A stretch of 7,830 bases of DNA from JBBRNH01 sp038247465. GTDB taxonomy: Bacteria > Bacteroidota > Bacteroidia > Cytophagales > Spirosomataceae. The notes under the pieces are model-generated. The model saw only the letters and a program-made list of their open reading frames with translations, did no database searches and was not told the origin of the DNA. How positions within the stretch are numbered: the stretch's first letter is position 1; the number at the start of each line of letters is the position of its first letter. Below, piece by piece: positions 6,943-7,830 of this stretch. Location: contig JBBRUV010000240.1 in assembly GCA_038247465.1 (NCBI GenBank), positions 1 to 7,830 on the forward strand. The letters are read 5' to 3'. Position numbers and translations under genes: made by a program.

Positions 6943-7830
6943 ATGAGTAAAAAACTTGTATTGCTGTTGCTGGCCGTTTGCCTGTCAGCGGGAGCATCCT
7001 TCGCGCAGGCCCAGGTGGATGCGTTGCTGGAAGAAACCACAAAAAAAGACAAGGAGAAAAGCGACAAAGCGATTACCGACGAGAAAACAGCCGCCAAAGC
7101 CGCTACCTGGCTGGATCGGGCCAAAACGTATGAAGCCATCGCTCAGCGGTACATCAAACTCGACTCCAACGCGGCCAATGTTGCATACGAAGCCTACACC
7201 AAAGTAGCGGAGTTGGATAAAGACAAAAAAGGCGGGCCGGGCAAATCGGCCAAGGAAGCGCAGGAGGCCCTGAAGGCCAAACCGATGGCGCAGGGTTTTT
7301 TGATAGCGGGCGATGCCTATTACAAAAATAAAAACTACCCCAAGGCATACACCAACCTGTTGCGGGCCAGCGATTTAGACGCAAAGGACACCACCGCAGC
7401 TTATTATGGCGGTTACGCAGCGTTGGGTACGCAGGATTCGACGTACTACGGCAAAGCTGCCCAGATGTTTGAGCGGTACATCAATAACGGCGGTAAAACC
7501 GCCGATTACTACACGCTGCTGGTGCAGATATACCGCAGTTACCTCAAAGAGCCCGACAAAGCCATCGCCATTATTGATAAAGGGCTGGCCCTGTTCCCCA
7601 GTAATAAAGACCTGTCGGGCGAGCGGGTGAATATCCTGCTGGCTCAGGGCCGCACCGATGAAGCCATTGCCGGTATGAAAGGATTGGTCGAGAAAAACCC
7701 GAACGACGCGCAGACGCTGGCGAACCTGGGTATTCTGTATGATTCGGCATCGGGTAAGTTGAGCAACGAGATTCGTAAATTAGGTGATGAATCCAAAAAA
7801 GGCACGTCGCTCAAAAAGCGGCTGGCCAAC
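6943..7830 (+). CDS. Exported tetratricopeptide-repeat protein (3' end outside window)
   Basis: The frame is open from ATG 6943 to the window edge (296 codons, no stop), so the gene is cut. The start is set by a clear signal peptide: MSKK, a Leu-rich core, then SFA|Q or AQA|Q cleavage sites at about residues 21-23. A highly charged Lys/Glu/Asp segment follows (about 30-55), then a helical region with YEAIAQRYIKLD and AYEAYTKVAELD. From about residue 116 there are TPR-like units of 33-36 residues: AQGFLIAGDAYYKNKNYPKA, AAYYGGYAALG, ADYYTLLVQIY with KAIAIIDKGLALFPSN, VNILLAQGRTDEAIAGMKGLVEKNPND and TLANLGILYDSA. TPR arrays bind proteins, so a periplasmic or envelope scaffold role is inferred; no enzymatic motif is visible. 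It lies 39 bases after gyrA with no Shine-Dalgarno sequence, and is probably at least partly co-transcribed with gyrA. The specific function is unknown. Confidence 0.9.
   Translation, partial: MSKKLVLLLLAVCLSAGASFAQAQVDALLEETTKKDKEKSDKAITDEKTAAKAATWLDRAKTYEAIAQRYIKLDSNAANVAYEAYTKVAELDKDKKGGPGKSAKEAQEALKAKPMAQGFLIAGDAYYKNKNYPKAYTNLLRASDLDAKDTTAAYYGGYAALGTQDSTYYGKAAQMFERYINNGGKTADYYTLLVQIYRSYLKEPDKAIAIIDKGLALFPSNKDLSGERVNILLAQGRTDEAIAGMKGLVEKNPNDAQTLANLGILYDSASGKLSNEIRKLGDESKKGTSLKKRLAN

Noticed and set aside
6609..7139. 176-codon open frame on the - strand
   Set aside because: Ser-rich antisense translation across the gyrA end and the TPR signal-peptide region; both + strand genes are clear.
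1..7830. tRNA, rRNA, CRISPR array, insertion sequence, prophage or defence genes
   Set aside because: Reading both strands showed no cloverleaf, regularly spaced direct repeats, transposase motifs or defence-type domains; the window is mostly housekeeping genes.

Overview
The window looks like chromosomal backbone from a fairly GC-rich member of the Bacteroidota, most likely a Cytophagales bacterium of the Spirosoma/Rudanella type. Three signs support this. None of the visible start codons has a Shine-Dalgarno sequence. The gyrA upstream region carries a perfect match to the Bacteroidota -7 promoter element (TAnnTTTG). The protein variants (GyrA, Tex, exported TPR and M20 proteins) fit the phylum. 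The genus is an inference from recalled protein styles and base composition, not from a search.

All convincing genes are on the + strand. Left block (1-4063): the 3' part of tex (S1-domain nucleic-acid-binding protein; start lies before the window), then 39 bases later a lipoprotein NlpC/P60 peptidase, then 12 bases later an exported M20-family metallo-amidohydrolase. The spacing suggests that at least the last two are co-transcribed. Together they put two exported hydrolases, plausibly acting on cell-wall peptides or other amides, behind a housekeeping RNA-binding gene.

Middle (4064-4377, 314 bases without a gene): a perfect inverted repeat with 27-base arms starting one base after the M20 stop codon; about 108 bases of unassigned sequence with several small inverted repeats; a textbook intrinsic terminator (13-bp stem, five T's); and the gyrA promoter, whose upstream element would overlap the terminator tail.

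Right block (4378-7830): complete gyrA (DNA gyrase subunit A, 841 aa, quinolone-target residues of the sensitive type), then 39 bases later a gene for an exported TPR-repeat protein that is still open at the window end.

No mobile-element gene, RNA gene, CRISPR array, defence or biosynthetic system is visible. The items most worth a second look are the long perfect palindrome, the structured stretch between it and the terminator, and a marked codon-pair preference (Leu TTA placed before Asp/Glu codons) running through the genes.
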